Of a DNA stretch of 64,000 bases, positions 20,286-32,453 are shown one piece after another (position 1 is the first letter of the stretch; each line of letters opens with the position of its first letter). This stretch comes from Cristatella mucedo (lineage: Eukaryota > Bryozoa > Phylactolaemata > Cristatellidae). The stretch spans positions 12,818,501-12,882,500 of the forward strand of contig WPIO01000003.1 in NCBI GenBank assembly GCA_009760855.2. Direction: 5' to 3'. The translations under genes and the position numbers were made by a program. The notes under the pieces were generated by a model, which was not told where the DNA came from, ran no database searches, and saw nothing but the letters and a program-made list of their open reading frames with translations.

Positions 20286-23270
20286 TAATAATAATAATAA
20301 TATATTTGACAACGCGCCCTTAGAGAACTCAAACTTTTTCTAGGGGGTTTACAATTGCTACAAAGGAAGCACGATTGAATGGTTAGTGGTAGCATGCTCA
20401 ATAAACAACGTGAATAACATGGTTAGGGGTGAAATGCACAGGGTCAGCATGCAAGTTTGGTTAGTGGCACCATGCAACAGTGTCAGCACGTATAAGCATG
20501 TAAAGAACGAATCACAGGGACCCACTAAACGGTGTCATAAATAGATGCTATTTTAGTTTCTTTTTAAATATGAAAGTCGGGAGATGTCGTGACGCAAGTC
20601 GGGAGTGAGCTCCAGGCTTTGCGACCATACGAACTAAAAGCGCGGTCTCCAAAAGATTTGAGGTTTGTAGGAGGTATAGTTAAACAGTTAGATTCCGAAA
20701 AGCGTGTGGTACAATGCTTATCCTGATGGGGGAGTAGATATCAGAGGTAGACTGGAGCCAAAGAATGAAGGGACCTGAAAGTGAGAGACAAAACCTTGAA
20801 GTCGATGCGTCGCTTGACTGGGAGCCAGTGCAGGTCGGCGAGAAGTAGTGTGCCGTGGCAACTGTAACGCTCACGACAGACAAGCCTAGCTGCAGAGTTT
20901 TGCACCAGCTGTAAGCGCCTGAGTGCACATGCCGATAGGCGAGCAAGCAGTGAGTTACAGAATTCAAGACGGGATGTCGCACCTGCATGGACTGATTTAG
21001 ATGCGGTATCCCTGTTTAAACAAGCCCGAATTTTAGCAATTTTATGTAGCTGAAAGTAGGCAGACTTGACTGTGGGAATAATGTGATCGTATAATGAAAG
21101 ATTGATTTGGAGCGCAGATTCAACGGGAGAGACGCTGGTCGAGCCGAATTTGATCGCTAGCCTTTCCAACTTCTGAATCTCACACTCGGTTTGCTCATAA
21201 GTAGTAAGTTGGTTTTATCATCATTCAATTTAAGAAAGTTTGCTGCCATCCATGTGCGGATGTCATCAATGCATGCAGCAAGGGAGTTGAGAGAATTCGA
21301 CGTGCTGGAGGGCTGGGAGGGATCAAAGCGAAGGTACGACTGAGTGTCATCCGCATAGAAATGAAGGCCTAAATTGTCTTTGGCAATCACACCGGCAAGA
21401 GAGAGAATGGAAACTTTGAAAAGAACAGGACCAAGCACGGAGCCCTGAGTTACCCATATTTCAGGCGTTCCTCTGATGATCTTTGTCCATTTACATCAAC
21501 ACTCTGGTGTCTCCAACTAAGATAGGACCTGAACCATTGCAAAGCAGTACCAGTGATGCCCATGCGAAACGAGAGGCGCTCAAGAGGAACTTGGTAATCG
21601 ATAGTACCAAAAGCTACCGAAAGATCGAACAAAACAAGCAGAGATACTCTGCCTATATATGCATTCCTAAGTATGTTGTTTACCTGAAGCAATGCTGACT
21701 CTGTTAAGTGATTAGCTCTAAAACCATACTGAAAATTACTAGAAAGGCTTAAAGTTTTATTATATAAGTTCAGCTGGTCTGCCATGATTTGTTCCAGTGT
21801 CTTTGCCAGGAACCATAGAAGAGAGACTGGGTAGAAGTTGCTCATGTTCTCTTGGTCTAGTGTTGCTTTCTTGAGTAGTGGCCTGACTACAGCCTTTGCT
21901 TAAATGTGCTGAAACATGACTTGAGGCTAGTGACATATAGTGACATGTCTATGATGTTAGTTATGCAAGGCAGCAGCAGATCAATGCATCGAAGAATCGG
22001 GACAGTGGAAATAGGGTCCAAAATACTAGTTGTCTTCTTTGGTTGGGAAATGAACTTCAGGACGAGGCACTAGTGACATTAAGGTGGTGCATGGAATTGA
22101 GGGACCGCATTCCAGGGGAATGCTGCCATCTTAGAGATGGACTTCCTGATCTTGTCTATCTTCTGGTCAAAGAATCGAGAGAAGTGATCTGCTAGATCAT
22201 CACAGTGATCATTTAGTAAGGAGCTAACGTGGGAGCGGTTGAGGAGATGGTTGATCGTCGATATCAGCATTTTGAATTGTGCATCTGTAATTCAAAAATA
22301 TGTTTATAGAAGCTAGACTTGGCCTTTGCTAGGATCGATTGGTACGATCTACAGAAGTCCTTGTATGCCTGTTGATAGACAGTCAGTCCTAATCTTGTGT
22401 ATGCTTTTTTAAGCTTGCGCTTAGTAGACCTAGCTAGTTTAATGTCTGCGGTAAACCATAGGCCGTCTGGGTGAGGGCGCACAGGGTGCTTAGTCAGTGG
22501 TGCAAACTCGTCGATCATGTCAGCTAGTGTCGTGCTGTAGCAATCTAGCAATGATAACAGGTCGGAAGGGGATTGAGCAGCAGATTGAGGCGAAGCAGAT
22601 TTTCTTGCACGGACAGCATCGATGCTAAGGGTCTTGAGGTTTAGCGATTCATAAGTGATTTTAGAGAAGTAGGGCACACATTGTAGACTGAATGAGATCT
22701 GCATGTGGTCAGATAAGCAGGATTTTATAATAATTTGTGATGACAAAGTGCATTTGCTGGAGAAAATTTGGTCGAGGGTACTGCGAATGGCTTAAAGTTG
22801 AATTTTGAGAGCGTGATAAGAGCAACTTCGCTTCTAGTTTTGATCGATCTAGGGGTGTGAAAGAAGGAGAAACCAGCCAGGATGGCGTCTTTAATTGTCG
22901 GGTAGTTAACCGATTTTAGCCAAGTTTCAGTCAGGGCGACCATGTCGAGTCCTTTTACAGAAATAAGGTCGCTTATTACTAGGGGTTTATTGCACATCGA
23001 GCGAGGATAGCAAAGGCGAGCGTAAAGTCGGGCCTTCGGAGCTACAACAGGCCTGATGACCACTAAGTTAGAGAGATTCACAGTGACGCATGAGGGAGAA
23101 CGTACAGAGCGGTTCGAGACAATGCCAGGGAATACCAAGCGAGCCGGAAGTCAGCTCGCAGCTGCCGCCAAACGAGCGGCGTCTCAGCTCGCGGCCCCGG
23201 CCACCGCTGCTGCGGGCTCCGGGGCGCTTTTCTTTTGTTAATGCATAATTCATGAAGCTTAGCAACAGCA
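20286..23270 (-). mobile_element. LINE-A, nearly full-length CR1/L2-like retrotransposon
   Basis: The longest LINE-A copy, read on the minus strand. The 5' region is GC-rich (23270-23140). An apurinic-type endonuclease portion follows (23138-22725) with the catalytic-type TETWL motif (about 22935) and, across a frameshift, the terminal S-D-H motif (about 22705). Next come a linker rich in basic helices (22700-22080), then reverse transcriptase (21845-21157) with LFDLSVAFGTIDYQ and the FYADDTQ catalytic box. The C-terminal domain lies at 21169-20741, with LLADLHWLPVKRRIDFKVL. The 3' UTR ends in a hairpin (20315-20345) and an AAT/ATT-repeat terminus at 20286. The element copies itself by target-primed reverse transcription. 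At least five frameshifts or stops make it inactive. Only one ORF (EN-RT) is visible; a gag-like ORF1 was not recognised, so the copy may lack its extreme 5' end. Confidence 0.9.
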
Positions 23271-23344
23271 ATAATATCTAGGAATGCATATGAACTACGA
23301 TAACAAAGCGATAATAAGTACTATTAATAATAATAATGTAATAA

Positions 23345-23492
23345 AATAATAGAATTCATTTGTATAGCGCCTCAAGAGAACTTAATCTCTATTCGGGCGC
23401 TTCACATATGCCTCCGGGCTCGAGCCCACAACCTCAGCCAGACCTAGGTCGGGGGCGAGCACCTTAACCGCTGTACCAAACCAGCTCGGCTA
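23345..23492 (-). mobile_element. SINE-2, copy 2
   Basis: Minus-strand SINE-2. The tRNA-like head is at the right (23492-23410) with B-box-like GGGCTCGAGCCC. The LINE-A-like hairpin tail is at the left with AGAGAACTTAATCTCT. It lies close to the 5' end of the near-complete LINE-A. An ATAATAATAATG-type run at 23325-23350 is its terminal microsatellite. Confidence 0.82.
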
Positions 23493-24720
23493 CGCACGAT
23501 CACAACTAATAAGCAGGTTACTAGCCACCGTTGCCGGAAACCCAGCAGCCCGAAGCGATAAGCGTGTAGATGCCCGTAGGCACGTAATTTCTCACGCGCT
23601 ACGGTCAAGCAACAACAAAACGAGATTTAAACTGCTGCTGGTATATAGATGTCATGTCTATAGAATCAGCTTTCGTAGCTGCGTTGGTGGCGTAGGTTAT
23701 CGTAGCACTATTCGCGCATGGATCGACGCCTCCGTATTGCATTATATCTCTATCAATTCAGCCTACCGCAACACTGGCCTTGCGTATAATGAAACAGTTC
23801 CAAGCTATTTTATTTGTGAATTATGGCTTCAGCTGGCGAAAGCCGGTATGCATAAAGACCCACTCCAAACTTCTCGTCATTTCTTTGTGAGTGTACTCCG
23901 GTTTGAACAACCTGGCAAAACATGTAGTCCTCCTTTGGTAGGCAAAGCTTAGAAATATTCACAAAGTTGCAATGCTGCGCAAAGAGATGCACAAGTCTGC
24001 CGACTATGGCCTGAAAACTGCGGCGATTTGGATGAGCATTTTGGAGTGTGACTACGCCGCAATGACAAATAGTGTATGCAAATATGCAACTGAACGCACA
24101 AAAGCAGCATTACGCATTCGAGGTTAGTGACCGTTGAGCGAGAGCTAAAGTTTGTCTGCTCCTACCCAAACGAGGTGCAAGGTAGTGTTCGAGCTCACCA
24201 AGTGATGACGGAACGGGCCGAGGTGCTTTGACCAACGCTTGCCGCCGAGCCAACTACGGCAGTTCGCTGTAAGGCAGTCTACGCTTGCAATTGTAGTTGA
24301 CAGCTCTGACCTATCGATGGAGTATTTGTCAAATTAACTTAGCCTCTCTTATATAATACGCAAATTAAGTCGCAGTACTGCGACAGCCACTACCGCCGTT
24401 CATCTGAGGGTAGTCTTCTCGGTGCGCTTAAACTTGTTGCAAGATAAAGCATTCGGGCAAGCGAGTTGTAGTCCGGTCACGTGATTTGACACATTCAGGT
24501 ACGTTTACAGGGATTCTGTACATAACTTTACATGTATGCACACACGCGCGCGCGCGCACACACACATATGTATATACATTTAATTATTTATTTATATTTA
24601 TATATAGCAATTTTTCTGTATAAATGTATGCAATTACCTAATGCACGTAATCAGTACATACCTTCGGCTTTGCCCATCTGCAGCAGTCCAACACTTGACC
24701 TAGACCTAGATCACTAGCCG
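23493..24720. other. Intergenic stretch with small microsatellite
   Basis: No gene recognised. 24536-24575 holds a CA/CG/TA alternating tract. Small frames elsewhere have no recognisable domain. Confidence 0.5.
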
Positions 24721-24764
24721 CACTTGCTCGTTAGCTTGGTAATCAAGAGTGTTTTCGCACGCGC

Positions 24765-25460
24765 GATAGATGACGACAGAGGGAACGCTTCTGAGCTTCT
24801 TGACTCGTCTCTCAGCTTTCGCAGCCGCCGCCACCGCCGGCCTCAGCCTGAGCGTGCACGATCGCGGTCCGGTGCGGCAGCGGTGGACCCATCAAAGCGG
24901 CGGCGGCGGCGGGATCAGGCCGCCTGCGGCGCCGAAGCCCGCTGAGGAGGCCCGCTGAGGCGAGGACTCGCCGACCTCTCGCCTCCCTTTGAAGCGGTCG
25001 CCGCTTACTTACCTCAGATCCGGGCCAGCTAATTAACGAGACCGGCATTGCCGGCCCATTCCTGCCCCGCCGGCCGCTGCCGCCGCCGCCGCCGGCGTTG
25101 CGTTGTCGCCGCCGGAGCTTTTTGGGCTGCGAGCAGCGAGCGGGAGCGGACGCTCGGCCGGCGCTGCTGCGCCGTCAGCGCCAGCGTGGAGGAGGCGGCG
25201 GCATAGCGCGTTTTCTGCCGCCGCCGCCGGCGGCGGCGGCGGCGGATTTCGCACCTTTGCAAAGGCGCGAAGGTTGTGGCTGGGAGGCTATTCATTCGAC
25301 GCTTTCGCATCCTGGGCGTTCTCACTGCGCGCAGGAGACGACGACGCGAGCGATGTCGGCGAAGCAACTGCGCCACGTGCCGCTGACGAACCCGACAGGC
25401 CTCGATCGCCGAATGAGCGTCGCGACTAGTGTAGCTCGGCTGCTAGCTCAGCCTCATTGC
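24765..25460. other. GC-rich, CpG-dense block
   Basis: Dense CpG and GGC/CCG triplets with overlapping open frames on several strands, all of Ala/Arg/Gly/Pro low complexity. Such overlap is what GC-rich non-coding DNA gives, because stop codons are AT-rich. A CpG-island promoter is possible but no transcript evidence is visible. Confidence 0.5.
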
Positions 25461-25985
25461 GACGACTCTTAAACCTGCCACCGGGCACACACCCGGCAGC
25501 CTCAGCGCCGAATCTGGATGTCCTGCTCTAAAATGACCTTTCGTCATACGGCCATATCGGATATGTAGTAGCTACGAAATATTGCAATAAAAAAAAAGCG
25601 TGGGAGTCCTCGGGCAAGGATGTGGCTGCCAACTGGGTCCAGGCATTCATGACGCTCCGCATGACCCACGCGCCATGCTGGTCAACCTGCCCGCTCCAGC
25701 TGGACGTTTTCTGTTGGCGCAAAGATCAACGGCGGCTCAATCTGTTGCTGTGGACGTTAAACTAACGCTTGTCACCGCTCTTTGCCGATCATTTACTGGC
25801 TCTCCTTTAAGCAGCCTTGAAGGATCGATCAATCATTCCCGTGTAGATCCCTTAATTCTCTTTCCTGCTTACCTGTCTGGAATACTTCCTAAGTCAGGTT
25901 TTTGAGTAGAACCACCCGCTCCTTTACCTACGGTGGTTTACCCATGTCTCTAACCAGCCTTAAATCCTTCGGAGACAGTTCCTTG
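25460..25985. other. Intergenic DNA with short LINE-A-like scrap
   Basis: No gene recognised. At about 25945-25990 the words CAGCCTTAAATCCTTCGGAG echo the LINE-A region just upstream of the last ORF codons (compare 53930-53955), so a small old LINE-A scrap is likely. Confidence 0.4.
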
Positions 25986-25987
25986 AA

Positions 25988-26282
25988 TTCTTATACCACT
26001 GTAATAAAAACACATTTGATATAGCGCCATCAGAGAAGTCGATCTCTTTCAGGCGCTTTACAAGTGCTGCAAAGGAAGCAGGATCGAATGTTTAGTGGTA
26101 GTGTGCTCAATAGACAGCAAGAATAACATGGCTAGGGGGACATGTACAGGGTCAGCGTGCAAGTATGGTTAGTGGCAGCATGCACAGTGTCAGCACGCAT
26201 AAGCACCTAATGAACGAATCACAGGGACCCAATAAATGCTGTCATAAATATATGCATTTTTAGTTTCTTTTTTAATGTGGAC
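25988..26282 (-). mobile_element. LINE-A 3' end, minus orientation
   Basis: Conserved LINE-A 3' UTR with the terminal hairpin at 26025-26060. It ends abruptly at about 26282, at the point where the ORF would begin on the minus strand. From there a plus-strand LINE-B coding fragment follows directly, with no spacer. Confidence 0.85.
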
Positions 26283-26465
26283 AAGTCTCGACTTCTTACG
26301 CTGACCCGCAAGGCCCGCCACGGCATGGCTCCTTCATACCTAGCTGAACTGCTGCACCAGTTTCAGCCTGTTCGAGCTCTGAAGTCCTGTGGGGACAATA
26401 AATTAGCTGTTCCTTTCCTCCGCTTTAAGAGCGTTGGCGACAGAAGCTGTAGCTCTTTGAACGAT
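26283..26465 (+). mobile_element. LINE-B ORF fragment fused to LINE-A tail
   Basis: The plus strand reads LTRKARHGMAPSYLAELLHQ and PFLRFKSVGDRS, the C-terminal region of LINE-B (compare 32680-32850 and the minus copy at 40500-40370). It stops before the LINE-B 3' tail. The junction with LINE-A lies inside a short shared word (GTGGACAAGTC from LINE-A, then LINE-B). Confidence 0.8.
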
Positions 26466-26635
26466 AATAGTGAACCGATAATAGGCACAATATCTTTCTA
26501 AATAGTAAGGCCAGTAAGAGTCGGTAAGGGTATAGTCACAGCCCATTCCTCGGGTTCGGAAGCTCTACCTAGTAGGGCTGCACAGAAAGCATGCTGACTG
26601 AACGGAGCGCACAAATGGCAAGCATGTTAGTGCCC

Positions 26636-26671
<36 letters not shown>

Positions 26672-26785
26672 CACTTGATAAAGCGCCCTCAGAGAACTCA
26701 CTCTTTCTAAGCGCTTTACATTTGCTGCAAAGGGAAGCGCGATTGAATGGTGATTAACATCATGCTTGATAAACATAAATATACG
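26636..26785 (-). mobile_element. LINE-A 3' tail with AAT repeats
   Basis: Terminal ~120 bp of LINE-A in minus orientation, preceded by an uninterrupted AAT repeat (26636-26670), the expanded terminal microsatellite typical of CR1-like elements. Confidence 0.85.
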
Positions 26786-26789
26786 GTTT

Positions 26790-29490
26790 CGCACTCAATT
26801 GTTCAGGAGGTACGGTCAAACAGTAAATAGGTATGCCTGAGATGGGTCTCAGCTGCATGAGTAGCCGTACTCAACGTGTCCGTAAGAACTTATGTTTTTC
26901 GGATAGAAATTCTGCGGTGACGGAGAGAAGACGCTGGCAGCGCTCGACGGTCTCAGGCTTGGCCAGAAGCGTGGCAGACATTGCCTGGCCGAATCCTGGA
27001 ATGCGGCACGGCGGTTCGGCGGCGGCGATTTCGCACGAAACGGGCGCGACGGCGGTGGAATGCGCACGTTTGATGACTCGCACGTCATCTCGATTGGCTA
27101 CTTTGTGCCGCCTCGACAGGCGAGCCCGTCGATCGCCCGCCACCGTCGCCGCCACTCCCGGGGGGGGGGTGGTGGACGAGGGTGGACGCGGCGGCTGCCG
27201 CCGCGTCCAGCAGAGCTCGACATCCTGTAGCACTGGGCGCCCCTTTGTGGCAGCCTCGGTTCGACGCCGCTCTTGCCGTCACTCACAGACTGGCAGCTTC
27301 ATCCCCGTGCGACCTTGGCAAGTGCCAAGCGAGGGCGCAGCCGAGAGCGGCACTGGCGAGGCGCCGGCGCCGCCAGCTGAGCTTAAGGATGCCGGGATCG
27401 TTCAACCGCGACTCCGCCAGACTTCGCAGAGCTCTCGGTCGTAAACGTCGGTTGACCGCGCCTTCTTCCTTTGATGTTCGCTCGCGTCGAACCGTCGAAC
27501 TCCGCGAGCGACCCGTCCGTGGCTGCTCCCTGCTCCCTCCGGTGCGGCCTCTCTAAAGTAGTGCGGTGGCGGCGAGTGTAGGAAGCAGGACTCGCAGGAC
27601 TCGAAAAAGCTTCGGAGCTGCGAGAAAATCGCGAGAAAACAACACGCAGTCCCTCGATGGGTGACAGATGAGCCGTTGTCGAGATTCGCTTGAATGGGGC
27701 AAATGTTGCAATTTCGTGGCAATACCGTAGCATGTTTTTTGAGATGGGCTCTGACCAGCATCACTGGGTCGAAACTGAAAACCGTGCCTGGGCTACTGCG
27801 ACTGCTTCGATGCCACGTAAAGGTCACGCCCATGCTTTTATTAAATGGTGCAAACCTTTGAGCTTGTAAAAGTGAAGTGTGGCTTCTAGACGGCCGAGGC
27901 TTCCGGGCCGAAGCAAGATGGCCACGTCAGTGGCCTGGCGGAAGATCTGTCCGGAAATAGAGCACTCGGCGGCTTCTTTGCCTGCGAAATATGCTGCGGC
28001 GATTTTGAGACTGAATCGGGAGCCAATTGAGCGATAGGCGAGCTAGTTGCATCCAAGAACACGCGGCAGCGCTTCCGGCGTTCCACGACTCACTCAAAAC
28101 AGCTCCAGATACCGGGACGCCTCGCTATAGCCGTATGGAATTGTTTTGCTATTAAATAGTTTTGAAAAGCGGCAACTTCGAAGGTAAAATGCCGAAACAG
28201 CTGGCGAGACAGGTGCCGGAGCCCGAAAATCGGCCGGGCAAACTCTGCCAGTCAAAGGTCACAGTCTGCCGCTCTCACAAGCGAAGAGTTGAACTACCTA
28301 AGAGTTTGTCCACTTACCGACTTTTGACAAAGAACGCAGTGTGAGGAAAAAGGAAAAGCTAGCGTGAGTATTACTTGATTATGTAACCAGCCGACCGAAT
28401 GGATGGGACCAAGGTCTCCTAGCACATCGTTGAGGTTTTTTCCTCATTTAGGAAGTTCGGCTTTCTCTCTTTCTCGCCGTATTTGTGAAATCGGAATCTG
28501 GATCTGCAGCACCTTCCTCGCTGTCTGACTCGCAGCTCTCTCCTGAAGATTACTGATCCCTCTCCGTAAGGTTGGTTACGGGGAGCTCAGGGCAGTGTGG
28601 CACTGGGGCGATGGATGAAGGAATACCTGGATACATTGTGGCAGGCACGCTCTTGAGCGGTTAGAAGTTTGGAAGGGCTCAACATGCAGAAATACCAGTC
28701 TCTTGAGTAGTCAATCGCCTGCCGCCAAGTTCTTGGAAAACTTATTTGATCTCTAATTTCCCAAGTACCTGCCTTTAAACGTACCGGCATTTTATAAATT
28801 GAAAAACATTATTCTTCGCTGATTACCTAATATTTTCAAGAAATTTAATTTAGCGAGCAGATAGCGTTAACCTCTCTTTCAAGAGCTACCTTACAGTGTT
28901 CGCATGCAAAATGAAGTGCCCAGGGCCTGCCTTGACCTTCGAAAGCTGGGCCAGCGTGAGCTTCGAAGGCCTAGCACATCGTACACAGGCACTACTTTAG
29001 GCAGGACTTTTTCTCTTGCTTTGATACAATGTCCGTAGAATATGATATAATAAGATATAATATTATAGTATATTATATTTACATTATATCTTGATACAAT
29101 GTCCAAGTACGTAGGATAGCGCATCTACTTGGTATAATCAACCTTTATATGCATATCAATCAAACGTGGCTTCATTATTCTCTTATTCTGCACTAACATA
29201 AACTCAAATGTTCACTAAAGGCACTTCTACTGCTACACTTCTATGGATACTACTCTACAGTAATATTTGCCCTTCACTGATTCAGGTAGCGGTGCCTCAC
29301 GTGAAATATGTGCATACCTGATGTCCTCTACATGGCGAAAAGCTAAACTGGAGAATTTCAAAATATCAATTCCTGGCCACTGAGACCAATTTGTGTGGAA
29401 CAGTGGCTATTTTCTATTTATTTTGGGCTTGAGCGATTCAAAAAACACAATGTGTACCCAAGGGTAAAAAATATTTTGAAATCTATAATT
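26790..29490. other. Long gene-poor stretch, GC-rich at 26.9-27.6 kb
   Basis: No gene recognised. The GC-rich part (26.9-27.6 kb) has overlapping Arg/Ala/Pro-rich frames on both strands, judged spurious. A TATAATA-type AT run lies at 29040-29095. Confidence 0.5.
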
Positions 29491-29494
29491 TGGT

Positions 29495-29945
29495 GTAATA
29501 ATAATGATAATAGATTTGATTTATAGCCCTCAGAGAACTCAATCTCTTTCTTGGCACTTTACATTTGCTGCAAAGGAAGCACGATCGAATGGCTAGTGAT
29601 AACATTCTCAATAAACAATAAGAATAACATAGTAGGGGTGACATGCACAGGGTCAGCATGCAAGTATGGTTAGTGGCAGCGTGCATAGTGTCAGCACGCC
29701 GTGATGGCACACTGGGTAAGGCGGTTGCTTTCCACGACCTCGTTCCCGAGATCGTGCGTTCAAATCCTGCGGTGGGCAATCCTTTATTGCCACTGCAACC
29801 GGTGGTGATAGCCATCAAGGCTCTTCTGTCGCTATACAAAAGAGGCTGTTAAATCAGCTAGTATTTATTTATTTATTCACTCAAAAGCACATAAAGGACG
29901 AATCACAACGACCCACTAAATGCTGTTATAAACAGATCCATTTTT
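29495..29945 (-). mobile_element. LINE-A 3' end split by a SINE-1
   Basis: Minus-orientation LINE-A UTR (29495-29697 and 29879-29945) whose continuity is broken exactly at GTGTCAGCACG by a plus-strand SINE-1. After the SINE the LINE sequence resumes with AGCACATAAAGGACGAATCA. The order of events is therefore LINE-A first, SINE-1 second. Confidence 0.88.
29698..29878 (+). mobile_element. SINE-1, copy 2, nested in LINE-A
   Basis: Complete SINE-1 with A-box region, GACCTC/GAGATC stem, B-box-like CGTTCAAATCC, conserved body and TTTATTTATTTATT end, inserted in the LINE-A tail. Confidence 0.85.
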
Positions 29946-30004
29946 AGCACTAATAATATACGATAAAGCGCCCTCAGAGAACTCCATCTCTTTCTAGGCG
30001 CTGT
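29946..30004 (-). mobile_element. LINE-A tail scrap
   Basis: A second, separate minus-oriented LINE-A hairpin (AGAGAACTCCATCTCT) directly after the first, cut short after the stem. LINE-B begins about 50 bp further on. Confidence 0.75.
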
Positions 30005-31375
30005 GTCCGGTCTCTTCGGTTCCGGCTCCCTTGTACGTAAAGGGTAATTTCAAACTTAACTTTTAAAGTGACGTAACTTAAGACCATTGACGCAGGCACA
30101 TTTTTTCAATATGTTTGTGATGCAGGTCTTCTTGATATGCACCCAGACTCAACTGACAGCCTCGATACCCTCACAGATGCAGTGAACTTGACACTCGGAA
30201 TTGCTCTTGACAAGCATGCTCCCATTCATTCTATCCTTGTACAGAATCGTGGAGATTCCTCTCAATTTACAAAAAATCAAAAGATGCGCCGTGTTAAGCG
30301 CAGGCTTGGACGTCGTTTTAAGAAATCGGGGTCTGGTCGAGATTTTATCAACTTTAAAGACTTCCTTCGAGTTTACAGCGGTAAGCTTAAAAAAGCCAGG
30401 GCTTCTTTTTTCTCTCAAAAACTGAATCCCTGCCAGTCGGACCCAAAACAGATTTATAAAACAGTTAATAATTTACTGGCCAATGCTGAGAAGTCTGACT
30501 TCCCAGATATAAACGGCTCACCTGAAAGTTTTCAGCCTACTTTACTGAAAAAATGTGCACATTCGTGCCTCCATAAAACACCCTATGACTAAAGCAATTG
30601 CTGCATCTCAACCTGCTACCTTCCTTAAAAGGTTTTCCGAGGTTACTGCATGCAATGTGGCTACCTTAATAAGGTCTAGTAAAAATAGGTCGTCTCCTGA
30701 AGACCCTATACCATCATATCAGTGGTCTTCACTGGCAGACCACGTTATCCCTGCCATAACCAAGATTTTTAATGCTTCTTTGGAAAAATGGGTCGTCCCC
30801 AAGTCCTTCAAATCGGCAATCGTTAGATCCATACTTAAAAGCCTGTATTAGATACAGCGGTCCTTGAAAGCTATCGCCCAGTTTCCCCTCTTGCTTTCTT
30901 GTCAGAGATTCTTGAAAAAATTGTCGCTAAGCAGATGGTTGCTCGTATTAAAAAGAACGAAATGTTAGAAACATTTCAATCGGGGTTCAAGAGGCAGCAC
31001 TCCACTGAAACTGCATTCCTCCGTATTAACAATGACATTCTATGCGGCATAGATGCCGGGAATGTCACTGCCCTAGCTCTGCTAGATCTGTCAGCTGCCT
31101 TCGACACAATTGATCACCATGTTCTACTTGAACAATTGAGAACAACGATCGGTCTGGCAGACGAGGCACTGTCGTGATTTAAGTCATACGTGTTTGATTG
31201 TGTTCAATCCGTGTCGTGTGGGGGTCAGGTCTCACACACGATACGGGTCACCTGTAGAGTCCCTCAAGGGTCCGTCCTTGGTCCCTTGCTGTTCTCCGTT
31301 TATACTCAACCTCTGGGAAAAGTGATTAAGGCCCATGGAATAGGATGTCACTTTTATGCTGACGATACTCAGCTG

Positions 31376-31807
31376 TATTTATCCTTCAAACCGTCGGAAT
31401 TTGCTGCAGCAACTGAGAAACTGAATTCTTGCTTTGCCGATATTCGATCCTGGATGTCGGAAAACTTCTTGAAATTAAATGACGATTAAACCGAACTGCT
31501 GCTCATAGGATACCCTGAGCGTGTGGCTAAATTAAAAGGCTTTGCTCTTCCAATAGGTGATGCTGTTGTGCGACCAGCGCCACGTGCTCAAAATTTAGGT
31601 GTCGTTTCCGACAGCTGCCTCAATTTTAAAAGCTTCATTCAGAAGACTGCTTCTACAGCTAGCCATCATGTCCGATCCCTGTCCAAGATTAGGAGCTGTC
31701 TTCCACAGTGGCTTGCAAAAAATGTAACTAGCTCCTTAGTTCTGTCTCGGCTTGATTATTGTAACTTCCTTTTGGTTGGGCTACCAAAGAAAGCAACTAT
31801 ACATATG
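31376..31807 (+). repeat. Unit 1 of 432 bp tandem duplication in LINE-B
   Basis: This covers the LINE-B reading from YLSFKPSE through [12 protein letters not shown] to LVGLPKKAT. The next bases restart the same reading at YLSFKLSE (31808). The unit length of 432 bp is a multiple of three, so the duplication kept frame. Confidence 0.88.
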
Positions 31808-32121
31808 TATTTGTCATTCAAACTGTCAGAATCTGCTGCAGCAACTGATAAACTGAATAGTTGCCTTGCCGACATTCAATCCTGGATGTCGGAAAACTTC
31901 TTGAAACTAAATCACGATAAAACTGAACTGCTGCTCATAGGACACCCTAAGCTTGGGGCTGGATTAAAAGGCTTTGCTCTTCTAATAGGCGATGCTGTTG
32001 TGCGACCATCACCACGTGCTCGAACCTAAATTTTAAAAGCTTCATCCAGAAGACTGCTTCTACAGCTAGCCATCACGTCCTATCCCTATTTAAGATTGGG
32101 AGCTGTCTTCCACAATGGTTT

Positions 32122-32262
32122 GGTGAGCCGTGATGGCACACTAGGTAAAGCGGTTGCTTTCACGACCTCGGCCCCGAGGTCGTGAAAGTAACCGCCTCGA
32201 GCCCGAGGCCCCCCTAGCTTTAAAGACCTTTGAAGCAGCTCTAATAAACTCGATTGCGAACG
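32122..32262 (+). mobile_element. SINE-1, copy 3, rearranged with foldback
   Basis: The head is normal SINE-1 to the internal stem. After GAGGTCGTG, where other copies read GGTTCGATTCC, this copy reads AAAGTAACCGCC, the reverse complement of its own upstream head. The result is a 22 bp inverted repeat (32150-32171 and 32174-32195) with a 2-base loop and one mismatch. The B box is destroyed. The remainder to 32262 is unrelated to the SINE body. Confidence 0.8.
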
Positions 32263-32265
32263 AAG

Positions 32266-32453
32266 TGAAGCCGTGATGGTACACTAGGTAAGGCGGTTGC
32301 TTTCAGGACCTCGGCCCCGAGGTCGTGGGTTCGATTCCTGTGGTGGGCGATTCTTTATCGCCACTGCAAGCGGTGGTGATAGCCGTAAAGGCTCTTCTGT
32401 CGCTATACAAAAAGAGGCTGTTTAATCAGCTAGGATTTATTTATTTTTATTTA
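32266..32453 (+). mobile_element. SINE-1, copy 4
   Basis: A complete SINE-1 in plus orientation, with B-box-like GGGTTCGATTCC, conserved body and a TTTATTTATTTTTATTTA end. It lies head-to-tail after the rearranged copy within LINE-B. Confidence 0.85.
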
